A stretch of 64,000 nucleotides of DNA from assembly GCA_934444365.1 (NCBI GenBank), contig CAKSCM010000003.1, positions 1 through 64,000 on the forward strand, written 5' to 3'. Position 1 is the stretch's first letter. Each line of letters opens with the position of its first letter. Made by a program: the position numbers and the translations under genes. Positions 43,905 to 52,468 of the stretch are shown here, one piece after another. This stretch comes from an uncultured Eubacteriales bacterium (GTDB lineage: Bacteria > Bacillota > Clostridia > Oscillospirales > Acutalibacteraceae). Below the pieces are notes generated by a model. That model searched no databases, had not been told where the DNA came from, and saw nothing but the letters and a program-made list of their open reading frames with translations.

Positions 43905-45899
43905 ATGCAGAGAATCGGAGTATTTGTCTGTCATTGCGGTACCAACATTGCCGGTACGGTGGATGTAAAGGCCGTAGCGCAGGCGCTTAAAAACGAACCC
44001 GGTGTTGTTTTCTCCGACGACTACCAGTATATGTGTTCTCAGGCCGGACAGGATCTTATAAAAAAGGCCATTGCCGAGCATCAGCTCACCGGCGTGGTCG
44101 TATGTTCATGTTCGCCGAGAATGCACGAGGCCACCTTCCGCAAAACGGCGGCGGCGGCCGGAATCAACCCCTATATGGTTGAAATCGCAAATATAAGAGA
44201 GCAGTGCTCGTGGGTACATAAGGATATGCCCATAGGCACCGAAAAGGCCATAATTCTCGGTAAGGCGGCAGTGGCGAAGGTCAACCTCAATGCTCCCCTT
44301 ACCCCCGGCGAAAGCCCGGTTACAAAAAGGGCCCTTGTTATCGGCGGCGGAATCGCCGGCATACAAACAGCCCTTGACATTGCCGACGCCGGCTTCCCGG
44401 TGGATATAGTCGAGAAAAAGCCGACCATCGGCGGAAAGATGGCCCAGCTTGATAAGACCTTCCCGACCCTTGACTGTGCGGCATGTATACTGACGCCGAA
44501 GATGGTGGACGTTGCCCAGAACGAAAAAATCCGTATATTCTCCTATTCCGAGGTTGCGGAGGTTTCGGGCTTTGTCGGCAACTTCGACGTTACCATCAAG
44601 CGCAAGGCGCGCTATGTCGATGAGGATAAATGTACCGGATGCGGACTTTGCACCGAAAAATGTCCTCAGAAAAAGGTTCCCAACGAGTTCAACCTCGGTA
44701 TGGACAACCGCCGCGCAATATACATTCCCTTTGCTCAGGCCGTTCCCAAGGTCGCAACCATCGATCCCGATTATTGCACCATGCTCAAAACCGGAAAATG
44801 CGGCGTGTGTTCAAAGGTCTGCACGGCCGGAGCCATAAACTACAAGGCTACCGACGAGCTTATAAACGAAAAATACGGCGCCATCGTGGTCGCCACCGGA
44901 TTCAATCCCATTTCGATGGATAAGTTCGACGAGTTCGCTTATTCCCAGTCCAAGGATGTTATAACCTCGCTCGAGCTTGAGCGCCTTATGAATGCGGCAG
45001 GACCTACCGGCGGTACGCTTTTGCGCCCGTCGGATAACGAGCATCCCCATACGATAGTCTTTGTCCAGTGCGTCGGCTCGCGCTGCGAGGCCTGCGCCGA
45101 AAAGGGCAAGGAATACTGCTCGAAGATATGCTGCATGTACACGGCGAAGCACGCCATGCTCATAAGGGACAAATATCCCGACACCGACGTTTATGTTTTC
45201 TACATAGACGTCCGTACGCCGGGTAAAAACTTCGATGAATTCTACCGTCGGGCCGTTGAGGAATATGGTGTGCACTACATAAAGGGCATGGTCGGTAAGG
45301 TTTCTCCCGAGGGCAAAAAGCTTAAGGTTCAGGGCTCCGACCTCATCTACGGACGTCAGCTGCATATCGACGCCGATCTGGTCGTGCTTGCGGCAGCTAT
45401 CGAGCCGGATAAATCGGCCCGTCCCCTTGCAACAATGCTTACGGCCAGTATGGATACCAACGACTTCTTCACCGAGGCACATCCGAAGCTTCGTCCGGTA
45501 GAGTCGCCGACGGCCGGCGTCTTCCTTTCGGGAGCGTGCCAGGGTCCGAAGGATATCCCCGAAACGGTATCCCAGGCCGGCGCCGCCGCCTCGAAGGTCA
45601 TAGGACTTTTGTGCAAGGATAAGCTTACCGGCAACCCCTGTATCGCCCATTCGGACGAGATGATGTGCAACGGCTGCTCAACCTGCGAGAAGGTCTGCCC
45701 GTACGGCGCTATAACCTACATCGATAAGGAATTCAGAATGCCCGACAGAACCACTAAGGTACGCCGCGTCGCTTCGGTAAACGAGGCCGTGTGCCAGGGC
45801 TGCGGCGCTTGTACCGTTGCATGTATGTCGGGAGCCATGGATCTTCGCGGCTTCATGAATAAGCAAATAATGGCGGAGGTAGACGCGATATGCAAGTAA
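43905..45899 (+). CDS. hdrA: Heterodisulfide reductase subunit A-like, FAD-bifurcating protein
   Basis: 664 residues, the usual HdrA length. An N-terminal domain with Cys (VFVCHCG, about 7-13; VVVCSCSPRMHE, about 64) is followed by a FAD Rossmann motif GGGIAGIQTALDIADAG (about 147-163) and the HdrA-specific block GGKMAQLDKTFPTLDCAACILTPKM (about 176-200). Then come ferredoxin motifs CTGCGLCTEKCP (about 244) and CGVCSKVC (about 301), and a C-terminal 2x[4Fe-4S] part (CNGCSTCEKVCP about 588, CQGCGACTVACM about 630). HdrA holds the FAD that splits electron pairs between a high- and a low-potential path. GAAAGGAG precedes the start. It overlaps the next gene. Confidence 0.95.
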   Translation: MQRIGVFVCHCGTNIAGTVDVKAVAQALKNEPGVVFSDDYQYMCSQAGQDLIKKAIAEHQLTGVVVCSCSPRMHEATFRKTAAAAGINPYMVEIANIREQCSWVHKDMPIGTEKAIILGKAAVAKVNLNAPLTPGESPVTKRALVIGGGIAGIQTALDIADAGFPVDIVEKKPTIGGKMAQLDKTFPTLDCAACILTPKMVDVAQNEKIRIFSYSEVAEVSGFVGNFDVTIKRKARYVDEDKCTGCGLCTEKCPQKKVPNEFNLGMDNRRAIYIPFAQAVPKVATIDPDYCTMLKTGKCGVCSKVCTAGAINYKATDELINEKYGAIVVATGFNPISMDKFDEFAYSQSKDVITSLELERLMNAAGPTGGTLLRPSDNEHPHTIVFVQCVGSRCEACAEKGKEYCSKICCMYTAKHAMLIRDKYPDTDVYVFYIDVRTPGKNFDEFYRRAVEEYGVHYIKGMVGKVSPEGKKLKVQGSDLIYGRQLHIDADLVVLAAAIEPDKSARPLATMLTASMDTNDFFTEAHPKLRPVESPTAGVFLSGACQGPKDIPETVSQAGAAASKVIGLLCKDKLTGNPCIAHSDEMMCNGCSTCEKVCPYGAITYIDKEFRMPDRTTKVRRVASVNEAVCQGCGACTVACMSGAMDLRGFMNKQIMAEVDAICK

Positions 45900-46324
45900 A
45901 TGATTACAAACCGCTGATTGTGGCTTTTTGCTGCAACTGGTGTTCGTACGCCGGTGCGGATTTGGCAGGAAACAACCGTCTTGCTTACCCTGCTGACGTA
46001 AAAATAATCCGCGTTCCCTGCTCTTGCAGGGTGAACCCCATGTTTATACTCCGTGCATTCCAGCGCGGAGCCGACGGAGTAATACTGTGCGGCTGCCATC
46101 CGGGCGACTGCCATTATACCTCCGGCAACTACTACACCCGCCGACGTATGGCGCTGCTGTTTTCAATGCTTGATTATCTCGGCATTGAAAGGGAACGTAC
46201 CCGCGTCGAATGGGTATCGGCGGCCGAGGGTGCTAAGTTTGCCGCCACTATGAACGATTTCGTCGAAAAGGTAAGAGAGCTCGGCGAAAACAAGAGACTG
46301 GAGGATTTGCGATGCAAAAAGTAA
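45890..46324 (+). CDS. flxD: MvhD/FlxD-like [2Fe-2S] protein
   Basis: 144 residues. FCCNWCSYAGAD (about 14-25), VPCSCRVNP (about 42) and LCGCHPGDCHYTSGNY (about 66) are the MvhD family cysteines, which carry a [2Fe-2S] cluster linking the electron-input module to HdrA. In the FlxABCD-HdrABC systems of sulfate reducers and Clostridia the equivalent protein is FlxD. It overlaps hdrA by ten bases and the next gene by 13. Confidence 0.9.
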   Translation: MQVNDYKPLIVAFCCNWCSYAGADLAGNNRLAYPADVKIIRVPCSCRVNPMFILRAFQRGADGVILCGCHPGDCHYTSGNYYTRRRMALLFSMLDYLGIERERTRVEWVSAAEGAKFAATMNDFVEKVRELGENKRLEDLRCKK

Positions 46325-47301
46325 AACGCGAGGCTCTTGTCAATAAGGCCTGCGAGCTGCTTGAAAACGGCACGGTAAACCGTGTGCTCGCATGGAAAAC
46401 GGGCGAGTTCGATTACGACGTTACGCCGGCGGTCTTTACAAGTGCCGACGAGATAAAAAGCGGCCTTGTCTGGAGTGATTTTTCCGCCGCCAATTTTTCA
46501 AAATATCTTGTAAAAGAAGCGGCTTCAGAGGGCAAGGTAGCGGTATTTTTAAAGCCGTGCGATACATACAGCTTTAACCAGCTTTTGACCGAGCACAGGT
46601 TTGACCGCGAAAAGGTCTACGCTATCGGTGTGCCGTGCGACGGAATGATCGACATAAACCTTATAAAGGCTCGGGCCGAGGGCATTTCGTCGGTTAAATC
46701 CGAGGGCGACGAGGTAACAATCGAGACCCTTTACGACGGCGCCGTGACCCTTAAAAGGGAGGACGTACTGCTTGAGCGCTGCAAGTCCTGCAAGTCAAAA
46801 AAGCATGTCGCCTTTGACGAGCTGCTGGGCGAGGACGGCGAGGTCTGCGAATCGGATCGCTTTGACGAGGTCAGCCGTCTTGAAAAAATGACGCCGGACG
46901 AGCGCTTTGCCTTCTGGCAGAATGAGTTGTCGCGCTGCATACGCTGCAATGCCTGCCGCGATGTATGTCCGGCCTGCACCTGCGAAAAATGCGTTTTCGA
47001 CAACCCGAATTCCGGAGTCGAAAACAAAGCGGCGGCCAACTCCTTTGAGGAGAAAATGTTCCATATAATCCGTGCCTTCCACGTTGTGGGGCGCTGCACC
47101 GATTGCGGCGAGTGCTCGAGGGTATGTCCCCAGCATATACCGCTTCACCTTTTAAACCGTAAATTCATCAAGGATATCGACAGCTTTTACGGCGATTATC
47201 AGGCCGGAGCCGAGGTCGGCTCGCGCGCTCCGATAGTCAACTATACCACCGGCGATATCGAGCCGGGCGACGCTGTAAGAAGGGGTGATATCGATGCGTA
47301 A
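46312..47301 (+). CDS. flxC: FlxC-like iron-sulfur subunit
   Basis: 329 residues. The N-terminal ~165 residues include DTYSFNQLL and VYAIGVPCDGMID. An ERCKSCKSKKHV pair (about 151) follows, then two ferredoxin-type motifs, CIRCNACRDVCPACTCEKC (about 207-225) and CTDCGECSRVCPQ (about 263-275). It should pass electrons between the NADH-oxidising subunit and FlxD. The C letter is given by order (hdr-D-C-B-A, mirror of flxABCD in sulfate reducers) and is therefore tentative. No membrane segment. Confidence 0.8.
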   Translation: MQKVKREALVNKACELLENGTVNRVLAWKTGEFDYDVTPAVFTSADEIKSGLVWSDFSAANFSKYLVKEAASEGKVAVFLKPCDTYSFNQLLTEHRFDREKVYAIGVPCDGMIDINLIKARAEGISSVKSEGDEVTIETLYDGAVTLKREDVLLERCKSCKSKKHVAFDELLGEDGEVCESDRFDEVSRLEKMTPDERFAFWQNELSRCIRCNACRDVCPACTCEKCVFDNPNSGVENKAAANSFEEKMFHIIRAFHVVGRCTDCGECSRVCPQHIPLHLLNRKFIKDIDSFYGDYQAGAEVGSRAPIVNYTTGDIEPGDAVRRGDIDA

Positions 47302-48319
47302 AATTTCATTATCCGAGATCGATAAGCTTTTTGAGCGCATATCATCGGGGGAGGCTCTTTACATACCGGTCGATACGGCCGGCGGCGCCCGTTTTGAGCG
47401 CTGGGAGAGCGGAAAAACCATGTCCGACGCCCTTAACACCGTAAGAAGCGCCAAGGATTTCTTCTTTCCCCAGACCGAAAATCTCATGGATTTTAAGGTC
47501 GAGGGCAAAAACATCGAAGTGATCGACACAAGAAACGAATGCGAGGATTTTGTTGTCTTCGGCGTTCGCGGATGCGATGTAAAAAGCTTTGAGGTGCTTG
47601 ACAGGGTATTTTTGAGCGAGCCGGTAGACTCCTTTTACAAAAACCGCCGCGAGCATTCGGTTATCATGTCAATGGCCTGCACAAAGCCGGTTGAAACCTG
47701 CTTTTGCTCAACCTTCGGCATTGATGCGGCCGAGCCCGAGGGCGACGTTGTCTGCTACAGGACCGACGATACCCTCTATTTAAAGCCCGTAACCGAAAAG
47801 GGCGAAAAGCTCATTGCAAGCATTGAGGATATCACGGACGAGTCCGACGAGACCGCCGTCGAGAGCCAGAAGGAGCTTATCCGCGAGCGTATGAGCAAGC
47901 TTCCGCTTTCAACTCTTTCGGTAGAGGCCTTCGGCAAGGATAAGACCTCCGAGTTTTTCAACGCTCCCGAATGGGGCGAGATGTCAAAAACCTGCCTCGG
48001 ATGCGGAACCTGCACCTTTGTGTGCCCGACCTGCCAGTGCTACGACATAAAGGATTTCAATACCGGTCACGGCATAAAGCGTTTCCGCTGCTGGGATTCC
48101 TGCATGTATTCCGAGTTTACAAAGATGTCGGCAGGCCAGCCGAGGCTTACCCAGCTTGAGCGCTTCCGTCAGCGCTTCATGCATAAGCTTGTTTATTATC
48201 CCACCAATAACGACGGACTGTTCTCCTGCGTCGGATGCGGCAGATGCCTTGCAAAATGCCCGATCCAGATGAACATAGTAAAGGTTATAAAGAAGTTGGG
48301 AGGTAAATGCAATGCTTAA
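47285..48319 (+). CDS. flxB: FlxB-like / HydB-AsrA-type iron-sulfur subunit
   Basis: 344 residues. The N-terminal domain (about 1-215) resembles the anaerobic sulfite reductase A / sulfhydrogenase beta family: FFFPQTENLMDF, VFGVRGCDVKSFEVLDRVF and MACTKPVETCFCSTFG. The C-terminal part has CLGCGTCTFVCPTCQCYD (about 237-254) and CVGCGRCLAKCP (about 317-328), two [4Fe-4S] clusters. It partners the FAD/NAD protein that follows. Overlaps both neighbours (17 and 8 bases). Confidence 0.85.
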   Translation: MISMRKISLSEIDKLFERISSGEALYIPVDTAGGARFERWESGKTMSDALNTVRSAKDFFFPQTENLMDFKVEGKNIEVIDTRNECEDFVVFGVRGCDVKSFEVLDRVFLSEPVDSFYKNRREHSVIMSMACTKPVETCFCSTFGIDAAEPEGDVVCYRTDDTLYLKPVTEKGEKLIASIEDITDESDETAVESQKELIRERMSKLPLSTLSVEAFGKDKTSEFFNAPEWGEMSKTCLGCGTCTFVCPTCQCYDIKDFNTGHGIKRFRCWDSCMYSEFTKMSAGQPRLTQLERFRQRFMHKLVYYPTNNDGLFSCVGCGRCLAKCPIQMNIVKVIKKLGGKCNA

Positions 48320-49145
48320 TGTTAACGATCCGCTTATCCCGAAAATTGGGGTTGTGACCGACATACGCATAGACACGCCCGACGTCAAGACCTTCCGTGT
48401 TGTAACGCCGGACGGCAAAAAGGCCTTTGAGCACCGCCCCGGTCAGTGCGCAATGCTGTCGATCCCGGGTGTGGGCGAGGCGATGTTTTCCATAACCTCC
48501 TCCCCGACCAACACCGAGTTTATGGAGTTTTCCATTAAAAAGTGCGGCTGCGTTACCCAGTGGCTCCATTCAATGGAGGTCGGTCAGCAAATAACAATAA
48601 GGGGACCATACGGGCGTCCCTTCCCGGTTGATGATGCCTTTGCCGGCCATGATATGCTCTTTATCGCCGGCGGTATAGGACTTGCTCCCTTGCGTTCGGT
48701 AATAAATTATTGCCGTCATTACCGCGACCGTTACGGCAAGATAGACATTGTATACGGTTCGCGCAGCATGCAGGATCTGGTCGATTACAAAGAGATAATC
48801 AACGAGTGGGAAAAGGATGAGGGCGTTTCGGTTCATCTTACCATCGACCGCGAGCAGCCCGAGTGGACCGGTCATGTCGGTTTTGTACCGAACTACGTTA
48901 AGGAGCTCGGCTTTACGACCGATAAGATCGCCGTTTTATGCGGTCCGCCGATCATGATTAAATTCACCCTTGCGGGATTGCAGGAGCTCGGCTTCGACAA
49001 GACCCAGGTTTATACGACAATGGAGCTTCGCATGAAGTGCGGAATAGGCAAGTGCGGCCGCTGCAACATCGGTGCGAAATACGTCTGCAAGGACGGTCCG
49101 GTGTTCCGCTGCGACGAGCTTGACGAGCTTCCGGCTGAGTATTAA
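48312..49145 (+). CDS. flxA: FlxA-like FAD/NAD(P)H-binding subunit
   Basis: 277 residues of the ferredoxin-NADP reductase-like fold used in dihydroorotate dehydrogenase electron-transfer subunits, HydG and AsrB. A FAD domain comes first (HRPGQCAMLSIPGVGEAMFSITS, about 40-62), then the nucleotide domain (FIAGGIGLAPLRSVINY, about 117-133; CGPPIMIKFT, about 215). A C-terminal [2Fe-2S] site follows with Cys in KCGIGKCGRCNIG (about 240) and the later VFRC. It is the likely NADH entry point of the complex. It overlaps flxB by eight bases. Confidence 0.92.
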   Translation: MLNVNDPLIPKIGVVTDIRIDTPDVKTFRVVTPDGKKAFEHRPGQCAMLSIPGVGEAMFSITSSPTNTEFMEFSIKKCGCVTQWLHSMEVGQQITIRGPYGRPFPVDDAFAGHDMLFIAGGIGLAPLRSVINYCRHYRDRYGKIDIVYGSRSMQDLVDYKEIINEWEKDEGVSVHLTIDREQPEWTGHVGFVPNYVKELGFTTDKIAVLCGPPIMIKFTLAGLQELGFDKTQVYTTMELRMKCGIGKCGRCNIGAKYVCKDGPVFRCDELDELPAEY

Positions 49146-49160
49146 AAGGAGAAAACGAAC

Positions 49161-49835
49161 ATGGAAAATATGGTAAATATCTATTTGTTCGGAAAGAAAT
49201 ATTCCGTTCCGGACGATCTGACCATCATGCGTGCCATGGAGTACGCCGGCTATCAGCTTGTAAGAGGCTGCGGCTGCCGCAACGGCTTTTGCGGAGCCTG
49301 TGCCACCATTTACCGCATAAAGGGCGATACACAGCTTAGGACCTGCCTTGCATGTCAGACCAAGGTTGAGGAGAATATGTACGTTGCAACACTGCCCTTC
49401 TTCCCCCTTGTAAAGCAGGTTTACGATATTGAGAAGATAAAGCCCACCGAGCAGATAATGATGCAGCTTTATCCCGAGATATATGCATGTGTCGGCTGCA
49501 ATGCCTGCACCAAGAGCTGCACCCAGGGACTTAACGTAATGCAGTATATCGCCTATGCTCAGCGCGGCGAGTACGAAAAATGCGCCGAGGAGTCCTTCGA
49601 CTGCGTTATGTGCGGCGTATGTTCATCGCGCTGCCCGGCCGGAATATCCCATCCCCAGGTTGCAATGCTCGCCAGAAGATTAAACGGCAAATATCTGGCA
49701 CCCAAGAGCGCTCATCTTGAAAATCGCGTTAAAGAGATCAAGAACGGTACCTTTACCGAGCTTATCGAAAACCTTATGGAAAAGCCGATAGATGAGATCA
49801 AAGAGCTGTACAACCATAGGGATATTGAGAAGTAA
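49161..49835 (+). CDS. frdB: Fumarate reductase iron-sulfur subunit-like (TfrB N-terminal type)
   Basis: 224 residues. A plant-type [2Fe-2S] domain has Cys37, 39, 44, 47 and 62/65 (GCGCRNGFCGACATIY and TCLACQ). An alpha-helical ferredoxin domain has two [4Fe-4S] motifs, Cys110-113-116-120 and Cys148-151-154-158 (CVMCGVCSSRCP). Ordinary FrdB carries 2Fe, 3Fe and 4Fe clusters; here the second and third both look like four-Cys 4Fe sites, as in thiol:fumarate reductase TfrB of methanogens. TfrB ends in HdrB-like CCG domains; this protein lacks them, and a separate hdrB is in the same operon. GGAG precedes the start, 15 bases after flxA. Confidence 0.88.
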   Translation: MENMVNIYLFGKKYSVPDDLTIMRAMEYAGYQLVRGCGCRNGFCGACATIYRIKGDTQLRTCLACQTKVEENMYVATLPFFPLVKQVYDIEKIKPTEQIMMQLYPEIYACVGCNACTKSCTQGLNVMQYIAYAQRGEYEKCAEESFDCVMCGVCSSRCPAGISHPQVAMLARRLNGKYLAPKSAHLENRVKEIKNGTFTELIENLMEKPIDEIKELYNHRDIEK

Positions 49836-49850
49836 GGAGGGCGAAAAACA

Positions 49851-51449
49851 ATGTATTCAAAAGAATTCAGCGAATCTTTAAAGGCGGTTGAGGCCGCACG
49901 CGAGGCCAATATTGCCTACGAGCCTACCCGTATGACCGCCAAGGAAAAGGAGGATTTGCTCGCCGCTTATCATCCCGATTACAAAAAAAGCGAGTTTTCC
50001 ACCCTTGAGATAGGCCCCAACAAGGGCGAAAAGGTGCCGCACGAGCTTTGTGAAATGCTTCAGGCCAACAGCCGCATTTCGGCCGACGATGTCGATTTGA
50101 ACGATATCCGCTACGATGTGGACGTTCTTATAATCGGCGGCGGCGGTGCCGGCAGCTCGGCCGCCATTGAGGCCGATAAAGCAGGCGCCAAAACCATGAT
50201 AGTAACCAAACTCAGAATAGGCGACGCAAATACGATGATGGCTGAGGGCGGTATTCAGGCTGCCGATAAGGAGAACGATTCTCCGGCTATACATTTTGTC
50301 GACGCTTTCGGCGGCGGACACTATGCCGCTAAAAGGGAGCTTCTTGCAAAGCTTGTATGCGACGCTCCCGAGGCAATCGAGTGGCTCAACGATCTCGGCG
50401 TCGAGTTTGACAAGGCTCCCGACGGAACCATGATAACCACCCACGGCGGCGGTACCTCCCGTAAGCGTATGCATGCGGCCAAGGACTATTCCGGAGCCGA
50501 AATAATGAGAACACTCCGCGACGAGGTATTAAACCGCGGAATTCCGGTAGTTGACTTTACGGCGGCTATTGAGCTTATTCTGGATGAAAAAGGCAACGCT
50601 GCCGGCGCCGTGCTTATGAATATGGAGACCAAGGAGCTCATGGTTGCACGCGCAAAGACCGTAATAATCGCCACCGGTGGTGCAGGAAGAATGCATTATC
50701 AGGGCTTCCCAACCTCCAACCACTACGGCGCTACGGCCGACGGACTGGTGCTCGGATATCGCGTCGGCGCAAAGCTCCTTTATGCCGATACCCTGCAGTA
50801 TCATCCCACCGGCGCTGCCTTCCCCCAGCAGATCTTCGGTGCGCTGGTAACCGAGAAGGTAAGAAGTCTCGGAGCCAAGCTTGTCAACCGCGACGGTAAG
50901 GTCTTTATGCATCCGCTTGAGACGCGCGATGTTGCGGCGGCTTCTATAATCCGTGAGTGCTCCGACCGTGACGAGGGCGTAGATACCGGAAGCGGCAAGG
51001 CCGTCTGGCTTGATACCCCGATGATCGAGGCGATAGGCGGAGAGGGAACCATTGAAAAGAGAATCCCGGCAATGATGCGCATGTTCATGGATTTCGGCAT
51101 TGATATCCGCCGCGAGCCGATTCTCGTTTATCCGACCCTCCACTATCAGAACGGCGGACTTGACATAAACGTCACCGGAATGACCCCCAATGTAGAAAAC
51201 CTTTACGTTGCGGGCGAGGCTGTCGGAGGAATCCACGGGCGCAACCGTCTTATGGGCAACTCGCTGCTTGATATAATCGTTTTCGGCCGCAACGCCGGAC
51301 AAAATGCGTCGGCAAAATCGAAGGAAGTAAAGCTCGGCGCGCTGACCCTTGAGCACATTGCAAAGTTCGAGGCTGAGCGCGAGGCCGCCGGTATTACCGG
51401 AGATGTCGTATCGCCCAAACTCCTTCCCGATTACAGAAGAACAAAATAA
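49851..51449 (+). CDS. frdA: Fumarate reductase / succinate dehydrogenase flavoprotein-like subunit
   Basis: 532 residues. FAD motif IIGGGGAGSSAAIEA (94-108), then MMAEGGIQAA (129-138) and the SRKRMHAA block (203-210). All fumarate-reductase active-site residues have equivalents: His318 (QYHPTG), Thr334-Glu335 (LVTEK), Arg359 (ETRDVA), His431 (HYQNGG) and Arg466 (GRNRLMGNSL). An N-terminal extension of about 90 residues before the FAD domain is unusual and may be a docking segment. No signal peptide, and no frdC/frdD anchor follows, so the enzyme should be cytoplasmic. It should reduce fumarate to succinate with electrons from FrdB. GGAGG precedes the start, 15 bases after frdB. Confidence 0.92.
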   Translation: MYSKEFSESLKAVEAAREANIAYEPTRMTAKEKEDLLAAYHPDYKKSEFSTLEIGPNKGEKVPHELCEMLQANSRISADDVDLNDIRYDVDVLIIGGGGAGSSAAIEADKAGAKTMIVTKLRIGDANTMMAEGGIQAADKENDSPAIHFVDAFGGGHYAAKRELLAKLVCDAPEAIEWLNDLGVEFDKAPDGTMITTHGGGTSRKRMHAAKDYSGAEIMRTLRDEVLNRGIPVVDFTAAIELILDEKGNAAGAVLMNMETKELMVARAKTVIIATGGAGRMHYQGFPTSNHYGATADGLVLGYRVGAKLLYADTLQYHPTGAAFPQQIFGALVTEKVRSLGAKLVNRDGKVFMHPLETRDVAAASIIRECSDRDEGVDTGSGKAVWLDTPMIEAIGGEGTIEKRIPAMMRMFMDFGIDIRREPILVYPTLHYQNGGLDINVTGMTPNVENLYVAGEAVGGIHGRNRLMGNSLLDIIVFGRNAGQNASAKSKEVKLGALTLEHIAKFEAEREAAGITGDVVSPKLLPDYRRTK

Positions 51450-51473
51450 TAATCAGAAAGACGGTTTTTAACA

Positions 51474-51794
51474 ATGATACTTGATCTGCTTGAAGCGCTG
51501 ACAATATTCTGCTTCGGACTTTCATGGCCTATATCCATCCGCAAGTCCATAATCTCCCGTACCGCAAAGGGAAAGAGCCTGTTTTTTGAGGTGTTTTTGC
51601 TCATAGGCTACGCCTGCGGTATTGCGAGAAAGATAATACAGGTCGTGGGAGGAAGCTCCGGCTTCATATTCTATCTGAGCTTTTTCTTCTATGTTCTCAA
51701 CTTTATCGAAATCAGCATAGACGTTGCGCTCTATTTCAGGAACAAAAAGCTTGACGAAGCAGCCGATGCCGCGGCAAAGGCAGCGCAGAACTGA
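51474..51794 (+). CDS. Small membrane protein in the fumarate reductase unit
   Basis: 106 residues with three hydrophobic helices (about 4-22, 38-58 and 66-88). FGLSWPISIRKSIISRTAKGKSLFF in the first half recalls a PQ-loop/SemiSWEET-like repeat, though I cannot be sure. It has no His pattern for heme, so it does not look like a classical FrdC/FrdD anchor. It lies 24 bases after frdA and 37 before rex. It might tether the complex or move a metabolite; neither is shown. Confidence 0.7.
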   Translation: MILDLLEALTIFCFGLSWPISIRKSIISRTAKGKSLFFEVFLLIGYACGIARKIIQVVGGSSGFIFYLSFFFYVLNFIEISIDVALYFRNKKLDEAADAAAKAAQN

Positions 51795-51831
51795 AAAAGC
51801 GTCCCCTGATTTTTAAGGAGGCAGACTTTTT

Positions 51832-52464
51832 ATGAAACGTACTGAGGTGTCGCGTGCGACAATAGGCCGGATTCCGGTTTATCTTAAGTACTTAAAGGGA
51901 ACCGATCACTACACCGAAAATATCTCTGCCACAATCCTTGCAAACAAGCTCGGGCTCGGCGAGGTTCAGGTTCGAAAGGACCTCGCCGCCGTGAGCGGTG
52001 CCGGACGTCCCAAAACCGGCTACAATATAAACGAGCTTATAGCGGCGTTGGAGGCATTTTTGGGACAGGATAATGCCGGCGGAGTAGTAATAATCGGAGC
52101 AGGTAAGCTCGGGAGGGCGCTGCTTGATTATTCCGGATTTATGGATTACGGACTTGAGGTGGCGGCCGCGTTTGACGAGGCGGTGACCGATTCGGGCGTT
52201 TTAAGCAATTCCGGAAAGCCGATATACCCTATGGAGCACCTTGAGGAATTTTGCCAAAAAAACAATGTGACCATAGGCGTTATAACGGTGCCGGCCGATC
52301 AGGCCCAGAGTGTGTGTGATCGTCTTATAAAAAATGGGATAAAGGGTATCTGGTGCTTTGCACCCTGCTGTCTTAACCTTCCCGTAAATATTCCCGTAAA
52401 GTATGAAAACATGGCATTGTCGCTTGCCTGTTTAAATAACAAAATTAATTGCCACGGAGGATAA
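51832..52464 (+). CDS. rex: Redox-sensing transcriptional repressor Rex
   Basis: 210 residues. A winged-helix DNA-binding domain (about 1-80; RATIGRIPVYLKYLKG, GLGEVQVRKDLAAVSGAGRPKTGY) is followed by a Rossmann domain (GGVVIIGAGKLGRALLDYSGF, about 84-104) that binds NADH/NAD+. Rex represses fermentation genes until the NADH/NAD ratio rises. Its place inside an NADH-consuming and hydrogenase cluster fits autoregulation. I did not find a clear TTGTTAA-N4-TTAACAA-type site in the window. GGAGG precedes the ATG. Confidence 0.97.
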   Translation: MKRTEVSRATIGRIPVYLKYLKGTDHYTENISATILANKLGLGEVQVRKDLAAVSGAGRPKTGYNINELIAALEAFLGQDNAGGVVIIGAGKLGRALLDYSGFMDYGLEVAAAFDEAVTDSGVLSNSGKPIYPMEHLEEFCQKNNVTIGVITVPADQAQSVCDRLIKNGIKGIWCFAPCCLNLPVNIPVKYENMALSLACLNNKINCHGG

Positions 52465-52468
52465 ATCT

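Noticed and set aside
40025..52468. Rex binding site in the cluster promoter or before rex
   Set aside because: No TTGTTAA/TTAACAA or TTGTGA/TCACAA dyad was found. The dyad at 40161 does not match.
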